Assembly (NCBI GenBank): GCA_046349315.1 | Contig: JAXMCQ010000004.1 | Span: 124,001 to 188,000 of the forward strand | Source of the DNA: JAEUMG01 sp046349315 | GTDB lineage: Bacteria > Pseudomonadota > Alphaproteobacteria > Rhizobiales > Aestuariivirgaceae | DNA: 64,000 nt | Direction of reading: 5' to 3' | Part shown: piece by piece, positions 26,557 to 34,502 of the stretch | Numbering within the stretch: the first letter of the stretch is position 1 | Layout of the letters: the number at the start of each line of letters is the position of its first letter | The notes under the pieces: generated by a model | Database searches by the model: none | Told to the model about the DNA's origin: nothing | The model's input: only the letters and a program-made list of their open reading frames with translations | Program-made: the position numbers and the translations under genes

Positions 26557-27810
26557 ATGCAGAGAACAATTGCCCAAAAGCTAGAAATTCTGGCCGATGC
26601 CGCTAAATTCGACGCCTCTTGTGCTTCATCCGGCGGTACGAAGCGTAACTCAAAGAATGGCGGCATTGGTTCGACGACCGGCGCTGGAATTTGCCACGCC
26701 TATACGCCCGACGGGCGTTGCGTATCGCTGCTCAAGATCCTGCTTACCAATTTCTGCCGCTACGACTGTGCCTATTGCGTGAGCCGGCGTTCCAGCAATG
26801 TCGAGAGGGCACGGTTCTCCGTGGCTGAGGTTGTGACCCTCACACTCGACCTCTATAGCCGCAATTGTATCGAAGGCTTGTTTCTTTCCTCCGGTATCGC
26901 ACGAAGCGAAGACGATACGATGTTGGACCTAGTATTGGTCGCCAAGACGTTGCGTCTCGAGCACCAGTTCAATGGCTATATCCATTTGAAGACGATTCCC
27001 GGCGCGGATGAGCGATTGATTTCCGAGGCGGGGCTTTATGCTGATCGCCTCTCCATGAATGTCGAATTGCCGAATGAAACCTCGCTTCAGACTTACGCTC
27101 CGGAAAAGAACGTCGGCACCATCAAGAAGGGCTTGGCGCTGACGCGCGGGCGCATCGAGTCCGATCGCGATAATGCCAAATCCGCCCCAGGTAAGATCAA
27201 TAGAGGGCGATCCCGCCGCTTTGCGCCAGCCGGCCAATCGACACAAGTGATCGTCGGGGCCGACGTGAGCAGCGATGTCACGATCCTGCGCGGCAGCGTT
27301 TCGCTCTATGCGTCCTATGCCTTGAAGCGGGTTTATTACTCGGCCTTCAGCCCCACCGGCCAGCCTTCTGCCAATCTTCCCGACAGCCCGGTCCCCTTGT
27401 GGCGTGAACACCGGCTTTATCAGGCCGATTGGCTTTTACGATTTTATGGCTTCGCCATCGACGATCTCGAGAAGGCGGCACCGACCGGGATGTTGCCCAT
27501 GGATATCGACCCGAAACTCGCCTGGGCCCTGCAACATCGCGGCGAGTATCCGTTGGACATCAACCGGGCGCCACGTGAGATGCTGCTGCGTGTCCCAGGG
27601 CTAGGCGTCAAGGCGGTCGATCGTATTATTGTCGCCCGGCGCAGCGGCAAGCTTCGGCTTGCGGATGTTGCGCGGATCTCCGGCGCCATCACGCGGGCGC
27701 GGCCCTTCATTATGACCGAGGATTGGCGGCCCACCGCACTTCTTGATGATGCGCGTCTTCTCGACAAGGCGCGGGTGAAGCCGGTTCGGCAGCTTGATCT
27801 CTTTTCATGA
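26557..27810 (+). CDS. Radical SAM protein, putative DNA modification/repair (TIGR03916 type)
   Basis: A 417-residue radical S-adenosylmethionine protein. The iron-sulfur ligands are C67-x3-C71-x2-C74 in NFCRYDCAYC, preceded by the family's GICHAYTPDGRCVSLLKILL. The C-terminal region (about 330-370) holds a helix-hairpin-helix DNA-binding motif, PREMLLRVPGLGVKAVDRII. This architecture defines a family annotated as a putative DNA repair or modification enzyme that occurs next to the DUF4130-UdgX gene; its reaction is not known. Its stop overlaps the next start by 4 bp (ATGA), and a LexA box lies directly upstream, so both genes should be induced by DNA damage. Confidence 0.92.
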   Translation: MQRTIAQKLEILADAAKFDASCASSGGTKRNSKNGGIGSTTGAGICHAYTPDGRCVSLLKILLTNFCRYDCAYCVSRRSSNVERARFSVAEVVTLTLDLYSRNCIEGLFLSSGIARSEDDTMLDLVLVAKTLRLEHQFNGYIHLKTIPGADERLISEAGLYADRLSMNVELPNETSLQTYAPEKNVGTIKKGLALTRGRIESDRDNAKSAPGKINRGRSRRFAPAGQSTQVIVGADVSSDVTILRGSVSLYASYALKRVYYSAFSPTGQPSANLPDSPVPLWREHRLYQADWLLRFYGFAIDDLEKAAPTGMLPMDIDPKLAWALQHRGEYPLDINRAPREMLLRVPGLGVKAVDRIIVARRSGKLRLADVARISGAITRARPFIMTEDWRPTALLDDARLLDKARVKPVRQLDLFS

Positions 27811-29216
27811 AGTATTCCGTAAGCCTCCCCCGCGATGCCGATGAAGCGGCCTTTCGCGCGGTTGCACGACGCGGCATTGCCGCTAGCCTAACACCAGATG
27901 AGCTCGATTTTGTTTCGGGCGATGAACCGTCCTTCTTCGCCCCATTGCCTGAAACGAGTTCGGCACCCGCCTTTTCGGTGCCGCGCGCCTTTGCGGAGTT
28001 GCTAAGTGATGCTATTTGCAACTCCGCTCCTGATCGCTTTGCGCTCCTCTATGAAGTCCTCTGGCGGTCGTTGCACGGCGAACGCGAGCTTGCGCAGAAC
28101 CATGCCGATCCTGCCGTCGCGCGGCTTCAGAAATATGCCCATCACGTCCGCCGCGACATTCACAAGATGCATGCCTTTGTGCGTTTCAGGGAGCATAGCC
28201 TCGATGGTGCGCACATCTATACGAGCTGGTTCGAGCCCCAGCATTTCATCTTGCGCCGGGCGATCCCGTTCTTCGTCGACCGCTTCAGCAAAATGAATTG
28301 GCTGATCGCGACGCCGATCGGCACGGCGCATTGGGACCAGCATCATCTGAGTTTCGGGCCGCCGGTCGCCAGGCCAAAGCAGGGCAATGATGCCGTGCTC
28401 GATGATCTGTGGCTCACCTATTTCAAGACGACATTCAATCCGGCACGACTGCGGAAGAAAGCAATGCTTGCGGAAATGCCCAAGCATTACTGGTCAAATA
28501 TGCCCGAGACGGCTTTGATTCCCGATATGATCGCTAAGGCCCAAATTCGCGTTGAGGACATGGTGGCGCGCGCGCCACTGCCTCCGCCGCGCTTTGCCGA
28601 GAAATTGTCAAAGGCTCCAGAGACACCCATCGATGTGAACGAAGGTTCGCTTAAAGCGCTCAATGCCGAGATTGCGACCTGTAAGCGATGCCCTTTGCAT
28701 TGCGCTGCGACCCAGGCGGTCAGGGGCGAGGGTCCCTCAGAGGCGGCGATCATGCTGGTGGGTGAGCAGCCGGGCGATGAGGAAGATCTGGCGGGTCGGC
28801 CCTTTGTCGGTCCGGCGGGTCGATTGCTGGACAAGGCGCTTGGTGAGGCGGGACTGTCGCGTGATGGACTTTATGTCACCAACACCGTCAAGCATTTCAA
28901 ATATGAGCCGCGCGGCAAGCGTCGCATCCATCAAAAGCCGAGTACCGGCGAGGTGCAGACCTGCAAGTGGTGGCTCGATCGTGAAATCGCGATCATCCGG
29001 CCGAAATTGGTCGTCGCTATGGGGGCGACGGCGGCGGGTGCATTGGCCGGGCGCCCGGTGTCCGTTACGCGAGAGCGCGGGTCTGCCAAGTTTGACGGCG
29101 GCCAAGGTTATGTGACCGTCCATCCCTCCTATTTGTTGCGCTTGCCCGATCCGGCCAGAAAGGCAGAGGAATATGAGCGTTTTGTTGCCGATCTAAAGCG
29201 GGTCGCAGCGGCGTAG
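27807..29216 (+). CDS. DUF4130 (TIGR03915) - UdgX uracil-DNA-binding fusion protein
   Basis: A 469-residue two-domain protein. Residues 1-245 are a DUF4130/TIGR03915 putative DNA-metabolism domain, whose relatives are partners of the radical-SAM protein. Residues 275-469 are a UdgX-type uracil-DNA glycosylase: C292-x2-C295 for the iron-sulfur cluster, motif GEQPGDEEDLAGRPFVGPAG at 319-338, the UdgX-specific KRRIH loop at 371-375, and HPSYLLR at 439-445. In mycobacterial UdgX the His of KRRIH attacks the deoxyribose and leaves the protein covalently attached to DNA. H375 is the equivalent here, so this is probably a suicide-type uracil-binding protein rather than a turnover enzyme. Confidence 0.93.
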   Translation: MKYSVSLPRDADEAAFRAVARRGIAASLTPDELDFVSGDEPSFFAPLPETSSAPAFSVPRAFAELLSDAICNSAPDRFALLYEVLWRSLHGERELAQNHADPAVARLQKYAHHVRRDIHKMHAFVRFREHSLDGAHIYTSWFEPQHFILRRAIPFFVDRFSKMNWLIATPIGTAHWDQHHLSFGPPVARPKQGNDAVLDDLWLTYFKTTFNPARLRKKAMLAEMPKHYWSNMPETALIPDMIAKAQIRVEDMVARAPLPPPRFAEKLSKAPETPIDVNEGSLKALNAEIATCKRCPLHCAATQAVRGEGPSEAAIMLVGEQPGDEEDLAGRPFVGPAGRLLDKALGEAGLSRDGLYVTNTVKHFKYEPRGKRRIHQKPSTGEVQTCKWWLDREIAIIRPKLVVAMGATAAGALAGRPVSVTRERGSAKFDGGQGYVTVHPSYLLRLPDPARKAEEYERFVADLKRVAAA

Positions 29217-29245
29217 GGCCTGCAATCAGAGCGCAACCATTGCCC

Positions 29246-29275
29246 TTGTGAATCTCTGCTGGATTTGATCAAATC
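29246..29275 (+). promoter_or_regulatory. Putative promoter and palindromic operator of the second GntR gene
   Basis: TTGTGA (29246-29251) and TCAAAT (29269-29274) are 17 bases apart. The -10 hexamer lies inside a perfect 14-bp palindrome, GATTTGATCAAATC (29262-29275). Its inner 12 bases recur exactly at 38385-38396 upstream of the hydantoinase operon. This is the expected pattern for a repressor that controls both itself and the convergent operon. Confidence 0.6.
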
Positions 29276-29305
29276 AGAGAGAGGCAAGAGGTATTGGGAG
29301 GGCGT

Positions 29306-30031
29306 GTGGCCAAGGACTCGCGCGTTGGCGGCAAGCGGCAGAAGGGCCATGCGGCGCATAATCTCATCTATCAGCAGCTGAAGGAGGCGCTGATGAATGG
29401 CGATTTCCTTCCCGGACAGAGATTGATCGTTCGCGAACTGGCGGAGCGTTTCAAAACAAGTCCGATGCCGGTTCGCCAGGCGCTGCAACGCCTGACCAGC
29501 GAGAACGCCCTCGTCGATCATCTCAACCGCGGGGTCCTGGTTCCTGAAGCCAGTATCGAGGCCATCTCCGACCTCGCCCGCGTCCGCTGCCTGATCGAGG
29601 GTGGCGCGGCGGAATGGGCGGCAACCACGGTGACGACGGAAGAGATCGAAGAGCTGGCAAAGATCAATGCTGCCATGTTGCGGGCGGCAAAAACACAAGG
29701 TGGCGCCAAGAACTACCTCGTTTTGAACCGGCGCTTCCATTTCTCGATCTATGGCGCGGCACGATCTCCGGCCCTCCTTGCGACGATCGAACGCTTCTGG
29801 CTGAGAGCCGGACCATGGCTCAATATCATGCGCCAGGGGGCGATGATCGGGCTCGGCCTCGATCACCATGACGCGGTCATCGAGGCTTTCAAAAGAGGCG
29901 ATGGCGGCATGGCACGGCGGGCGGTTGCCGCCGATATTTCAGATGCGGCCGATATCTTGATGCGGGCGGCAACGACGCCGCCCGACGCCAAGCCTCCAGT
30001 ACGCAGGAAGGGCGTGACTATGCCTGCGTAG
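29306..30031 (+). CDS. GntR-family transcriptional regulator (FadR/VanR type)
   Basis: About 241 residues. The winged helix contains HNLIYQQLKEALMNGDFLPG and LAERFKTSPMPVRQALQRL; the FCD ligand domain follows with LNRRFHFSIYGAAR and HHDAVIEAFKRGD. I take GTG at 29306 (VAKDSRV) because GGGAGG lies four bases upstream; a TTG at 29294 would include that ribosome site in the gene. It converges with the hydantoinase/importer operon, whose last gene overlaps its 3' end by 14 bp. Shared palindromes at both promoters make it the probable repressor of that operon, with a hydantoin-like or related imported compound as inducer. Confidence 0.88.
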   Translation: MAKDSRVGGKRQKGHAAHNLIYQQLKEALMNGDFLPGQRLIVRELAERFKTSPMPVRQALQRLTSENALVDHLNRGVLVPEASIEAISDLARVRCLIEGGAAEWAATTVTTEEIEELAKINAAMLRAAKTQGGAKNYLVLNRRFHFSIYGAARSPALLATIERFWLRAGPWLNIMRQGAMIGLGLDHHDAVIEAFKRGDGGMARRAVAADISDAADILMRAATTPPDAKPPVRRKGVTMPA

Positions 30032-31046
30032 AAGGGTCGAGTGGAATTGTCCGCGAGGCCCGGCGATTGCGCCAGGCCGTAAGCTTTCGTGCAAGGTCGG
30101 GTGCCTCGATCAGGACCACGATCAAAAGTAGCGCGCCACGCGCGAGATCGACGAGGAAAGTCGGCAGGGCGAGTTGCAGGAAGAATGTATCGAGCGCGCT
30201 CATAGCAAGAACCCCGAGGAGTATGCCCAAGGCGCTGCCGCGCCCGCCATCCATCGCGACGCCGCCAATGAGAACCGCCGTTACCGCGAATATAAAAGGG
30301 TCGAGGCCGATATCGTATTTTGCGGCCGTGGTCGAATAGGCGAAGAGCGCACCACCCAGTGCGCAGAGCAGTCCGGAAAGAACGAATACGATCATAATCG
30401 TGCCCGGCACCGAAATGCCCGACGCCAGGGCGGCGCGTCGATCGGCACCGGTCGCCCGAAGTGCCGGGCCAAAGCGCGAGAACCGCATCGCCAACCACAC
30501 AATAGCAAAGAGTCCCAAGACGATGAGGCTTCGTGGCGAAAGGACAATGAGGATGATACTGTCAAGCCAAAGCCCCACATCGTAATTCGCATAAGCAAGG
30601 ATCGCTTCGCCGGCGACGATGTGGTTGAGGCCTGAGAGAATGATATAGGTGCCGAGCGTCAGCGGGACCGAACTAATGCCGGTCGCGACTATGATAAAGC
30701 CTTGCAGCAGTCCCACGGCGAGACCGGCAAGAAGTGCCAGCCCGATCCCGAAGATAGGCTGGGTTTCGCCGAATTTGACAGCCAGGATTCCGCCCAAGGT
30801 GAACATCGCGATCGAGGACAAGTCGAATTCGCCGGCAATGACAGTGAGCCCAACGGCCAAAGCGAGAAGCCCAAGGGTGGCGGCGTTCTGAAACGTATTA
30901 AAGACGGTGAAACTCGAGACCGGCGCGCCGCTGATGGTCGATACGCCTATAATGAGTATCGCCATTACCAGAAGAACGGCGAAGGGCGTCAGAGCGCGGA
31001 TGCGGCGCTGCCGTTGGGCGGCGTTGCGGAACGTGACGTCGCTCAT
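30018..31046 (-). CDS. Ribose-type ABC permease, RbsC-like
   Basis: A 342-residue membrane protein with eight to ten helices, VIAGEFDLSSIAMF near the second helix and VLIGGVAMDGGRGSALG before the final ones. The usual GG of the first landmark is GE here. It overlaps the preceding permease gene by 4 bp and is the last gene of the hydantoinase/importer operon. Its 3' end overlaps the convergent GntR gene by 14 bp, leaving no room for a separate terminator. It would form a heterodimeric channel with the 31043-31984 product. Confidence 0.88.
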   Translation of the reverse strand: MSDVTFRNAAQRQRRIRALTPFAVLLVMAILIIGVSTISGAPVSSFTVFNTFQNAATLGLLALAVGLTVIAGEFDLSSIAMFTLGGILAVKFGETQPIFGIGLALLAGLAVGLLQGFIIVATGISSVPLTLGTYIILSGLNHIVAGEAILAYANYDVGLWLDSIILIVLSPRSLIVLGLFAIVWLAMRFSRFGPALRATGADRRAALASGISVPGTIMIVFVLSGLLCALGGALFAYSTTAAKYDIGLDPFIFAVTAVLIGGVAMDGGRGSALGILLGVLAMSALDTFFLQLALPTFLVDLARGALLLIVVLIEAPDLARKLTAWRNRRASRTIPLDPSTQA

Positions 31047-31984
31047 GTGTTTGCTGCCTGCCGCATATGGATCGCGAGCGCGAAGGCGGTCATGACCAGT
31101 CCTTTCACCGCAATCTGCGCTCCCACCGAATAGCCCTGGAGAAGAACGAGGTCTGTCATGACAGCGATGACGAGCACGCCCATCATGCTGCGCATGACAC
31201 TGCCGCGACCGCCACCGATCGCCGCACCGCCGATCAAAACCGCAGCGATAGCATCATAACTCAAGGTACCGCGACTCAGGAGGAGCGAAGCGGAGTGATT
31301 GAAACTACCCATGAAGATGCCCGCCAAGGCCGCGGTGAGACTCGCGAAGGCGAAGACGCCCGCCCCTATCGCGCTCAGTGGCAATGCCGCGACCCGCGCC
31401 GCGGCGCGCCGATCACCCACCAAATAGATCATGCGTCCGAAGCGCGTATATCTCAAGATCAGCTCGGCCATGAGCGCCAGGCTAACGAGAATGTAGAAAC
31501 CGACCGGCAATCCCCAATAGCGTTCGTTCAGCAAGCGATAGTCAGTGCCAACCGGATTGATGGTGACCCCTTTAGAGGCGGCGACGGCCGCGCCTTCCAG
31601 GACTGCGGCAACCGCAATGGTTACGATAATCGAGTTGGCATTCCAGCCGCCGATGGCGATCCCCTGAATCATGCCGATGACTGCTGCCGCGAGGAGGGTC
31701 AAAATAATGGCAGAAGGCAAGCCCAGCGGTAACGCCGCCATGTAGAGCATGGCTGCGGCGGTGGCCGTCGTACCCAGGGCCAGGGAAACAAAGGCACCTG
31801 AAATCATAATCAGTGTCATGCCAACCGCTACCATCCCGACAAAGATGGTGGAGGTGAGGATCGCCTGAAGATTGCCGAGCGTGAAAAATCCGGGCGTCGT
31901 TAGCGATGCCGAGGCGACATAAGCAAGCAGGATCGCGGCAACGCCGGGAAGCGCGAGCCGTTTGAAACGCGAAGCGAGTGTCAT
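31043..31984 (-). CDS. Ribose-type ABC permease, RbsC-like
   Basis: A 313-residue inner-membrane protein with about nine hydrophobic segments. The first landmark is divergent (LIMISGAFVSLALG where RbsC has a GG-DLS motif), while the second, VLIGGAAIGGGRGSVMR, is normal. It is coupled by 4-bp overlaps to the ATPase gene before it and the permease gene after it. The pairing of two different permeases suggests an asymmetric channel, unlike the homodimeric ribose system. Confidence 0.87.
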   Translation of the reverse strand: MTLASRFKRLALPGVAAILLAYVASASLTTPGFFTLGNLQAILTSTIFVGMVAVGMTLIMISGAFVSLALGTTATAAAMLYMAALPLGLPSAIILTLLAAAVIGMIQGIAIGGWNANSIIVTIAVAAVLEGAAVAASKGVTINPVGTDYRLLNERYWGLPVGFYILVSLALMAELILRYTRFGRMIYLVGDRRAAARVAALPLSAIGAGVFAFASLTAALAGIFMGSFNHSASLLLSRGTLSYDAIAAVLIGGAAIGGGRGSVMRSMMGVLVIAVMTDLVLLQGYSVGAQIAVKGLVMTAFALAIHMRQAANT

Positions 31985-33489
31985 GCCGCGTGCGACTGGT
32001 GGGCGGAATGGGTCATGTCTGATAGCAGGCGCGCATGGTCGGTTTCGGCGCGCTTGCGATGACTCACTTTGCGACCGCCGCGCATGACGACAATATCATC
32101 GGCGAGGCCCAAGACTTCATCGAGATCGGACGAGGCAAAGACAATGATGGCGCCGTTGGCTGCTGCTTTGCGAATAATGGCGTGGATTTCCGCGCGACCG
32201 CCAACGTCGACGCCGCGGGTCGGTTCGTCAAGCAGAAGAACCCGCATATCTGTGCGCTCAAGCCCGCGCCCAAGAAAGACCTTCTGTTGGTTGCCACCGC
32301 TCAAGCGCGATACCGTCTCGCGCAATCGTCCAGCATCGACGCCGACGACCTGGGCTATCTTGCGTGCCGCAGAAAAAAGGCGTGGGAGGGTTAGAACCCC
32401 GTGTTTCGTTAAGGCATCGAGGCGGGTCGCTACAAGGTTCTCAGCAATATTGCGGCTTAAAAATAAGCCCTCGCCCTTGCGATCGGCCGTTGCATAACCG
32501 ATCCCGCAGCGCAGCGCGTACTGCGGATCGCCGAGCCGAACTTCATCACGATTGATAAAGATCCTGCCTCGCGCATCCGGCATCATGCCTGCAGCGGCCC
32601 GCAAGATTTCGCTGGCTCCGCTGCCAACCTGGCCGGCAATTCCCAAAACCCGTCCGCCCTCTGCCGCAAGTGAAAATCGGCGCAGGACTGGCCCGGCAGC
32701 GAGGTTGTGAATGGTGAGCCTGTTGGTTCCCTTGGATGTCGATGGTGCTGCTGCTTCTGCCACAGTGTGATGGCCGAGCATCAGCGTTACCAGATCATCA
32801 CCGGTCAGACCCGCGATGGGCGTATCGGCAACGATCGCACCATCACGCATGACGATGACGCGATGACACAATGCCAGCACTTCATCAAGGCGATGGGACA
32901 CATAGATGACGCCGCATCCGCGGGCAGCCACCCTCCTGACAGCTGCAAACACCGTTTCGATATCGGCGGCATTCAGCGTGGCCGTTGGTTCGTCCAAGAT
33001 GAAGAGTTGTGCCTTGCGCCCCAAGGCGCGTGCAATTTCGACAAGTTGGCGGTGACCGATGGAGAGATCCTCGAGATAGGTCGATGCTTTGACCTCAGCG
33101 AGTCCGACAGCGCTCAATCGCTCGCGTATCTGAGTCTCCGGCAGTCGTTCGAAAAAGCCCAGTCCCGGCTCGCCCAGCGCCAGATTCTCAGCAACCGTGA
33201 GAGCCGGGATGATACTGATCTCCTGATCGACCAGGGCAATGCCGCGCGATTGCGCGTCATGCACATTTCTGAATCGGCACGGCTCTCCATTAAGCGCGAT
33301 GTTGCCGGCGTCCGGTGCGACCAGGCCTGAGAGCATACGAACAATGCTGCTTTTGCCTGCACCATTATGTCCACAAAGGCCGACGATCTCGCCCTTGCCG
33401 ACGCTGAAGCTTGCGTTGCGGACCGCGTTGACGCGGCCATAGCTTAAGCAGAGCTCATCAACGGCAAGGAGCGGATCGGCGTTCGTCAC
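31981..33489 (-). CDS. ABC transporter ATP-binding protein, RbsA/MglA-like
   Basis: A 502-residue double ATPase. The first domain has Walker A GHNGAGKSS, signature region LSIGHRQLVEIARAL and Walker B LFILDEPTATLNAAD. The second has GQVGSGASE, signature LSGGNQQKVFLGRGL and LLLDEPTRGVDVGG. The start overlaps the stop of the binding-protein gene by 4 bp, so here no hairpin can separate binding protein and ATPase, unlike the other importers in this window. It energises import through the two downstream permeases. Confidence 0.92.
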   Translation of the reverse strand: MTNADPLLAVDELCLSYGRVNAVRNASFSVGKGEIVGLCGHNGAGKSSIVRMLSGLVAPDAGNIALNGEPCRFRNVHDAQSRGIALVDQEISIIPALTVAENLALGEPGLGFFERLPETQIRERLSAVGLAEVKASTYLEDLSIGHRQLVEIARALGRKAQLFILDEPTATLNAADIETVFAAVRRVAARGCGVIYVSHRLDEVLALCHRVIVMRDGAIVADTPIAGLTGDDLVTLMLGHHTVAEAAAPSTSKGTNRLTIHNLAAGPVLRRFSLAAEGGRVLGIAGQVGSGASEILRAAAGMMPDARGRIFINRDEVRLGDPQYALRCGIGYATADRKGEGLFLSRNIAENLVATRLDALTKHGVLTLPRLFSAARKIAQVVGVDAGRLRETVSRLSGGNQQKVFLGRGLERTDMRVLLLDEPTRGVDVGGRAEIHAIIRKAAANGAIIVFASSDLDEVLGLADDIVVMRGGRKVSHRKRAETDHARLLSDMTHSAHQSHAA

Positions 33490-34469
33490 TTGGCGCAGAC
33501 TTCGGCGTATTGATCGACGTTCTTGGCGTCTACGCGGAATTCCGGAACCATGATGGTTTTCTCGAGCTTCTCGCCGGAGAGAAACTTGATCGCGGCCTCA
33601 GCCGAGGCTTGGCCTTGGGTCCAGGCGTCAGCCGTCGCGGTGCCGGCCATGTCGCCAGCACGAATGGCGGCGATGCCTTCCGGCGTACAGGTCGAGCCCG
33701 AAACCACAAGCCCATCGGCGCCGCCGATTTTGAGGCCGGCCTGGCGTGCCGCTTCGATCACCGGGATCGCCATATAGTCGGCATCGGCGCGCACCGCCTG
33801 AATGCCTCCTTGGCTCGCATATTTGGCAAAGAGCTGCTGGGCAATGCGCCCGCTTTCGATCGGGTCCCAGGCCGTCGCTTGAACATCGACGATCTTGTAC
33901 TCCGGGGCGGCGGCCATGCCTTCGACGAAGCCGCGCTGGCGCTCCGATACCATGGCGGTGCCCGCCGAGCCGGTGATCGCCACAACATTGGCAGCGGTCT
34001 TGCCTTGCGCTTTGAGCGCCTCAATGATGTTTTCGGCTGCGAATTTGCCGAGGGCGTAGTTATCGGCCACGACCTGATAGGCAATGTCGTCGATAATCGC
34101 CTGATCGGCGGGGCTATCGAGATACTGAACAGGAATGCCGGCCGCCTTTGCCTTCTTGACGGCGGCAATCAGTGACTTGTCGTCGGCCGGCTCGACCATG
34201 ATGAGATCGGGAGCAAGCGAAACGGCCTGGGCCATTTGCTGATTGACCTGGACCGGGTCGAGGTCATTTTCGAGCACGGTCACGTTGACCCCGGTTTCTT
34301 TCAGGATGCCAAGGATGCGATCATTGAAAGTCTTGCACCATGGGTTAGAGGGTCCGCAGGTCACGAAGACGATCTTCTTAGCTGAGAGATCGGGTGCTGC
34401 CTGCAGTGGCGTTGCGAACGTCATTGCGGCGACGCCCACAGCCGCCAATAGACTCATGCGAATATTCAT
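33486..34469 (-). CDS. Periplasmic binding protein, ribose-type importer
   Basis: A 327-residue PBP-I type protein. The signal peptide is MNIRMSLLAAVGVAAMTFAT ending PLQA. The mature part begins DLSAKKIVFVTCGPSNPWCK and continues with LAPDLIMVEPADDKSLIAAV and GIPVQYLDSPADQAII. It lies 33 bp downstream of the hydantoinase A gene and overlaps the ATPase gene. Although the fold is that of sugar binders, the linkage to hydantoinase/oxoprolinase subunits suggests a cyclic amide, nucleoside-like or modified amino-acid ligand. Confidence 0.88.
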   Translation of the reverse strand: MNIRMSLLAAVGVAAMTFATPLQAAPDLSAKKIVFVTCGPSNPWCKTFNDRILGILKETGVNVTVLENDLDPVQVNQQMAQAVSLAPDLIMVEPADDKSLIAAVKKAKAAGIPVQYLDSPADQAIIDDIAYQVVADNYALGKFAAENIIEALKAQGKTAANVVAITGSAGTAMVSERQRGFVEGMAAAPEYKIVDVQATAWDPIESGRIAQQLFAKYASQGGIQAVRADADYMAIPVIEAARQAGLKIGGADGLVVSGSTCTPEGIAAIRAGDMAGTATADAWTQGQASAEAAIKFLSGEKLEKTIMVPEFRVDAKNVDQYAEVCAK

Positions 34470-34502
34470 TGTCGTCTCCTCCTTGCTTTTGTTGAACTAA
34501 TC

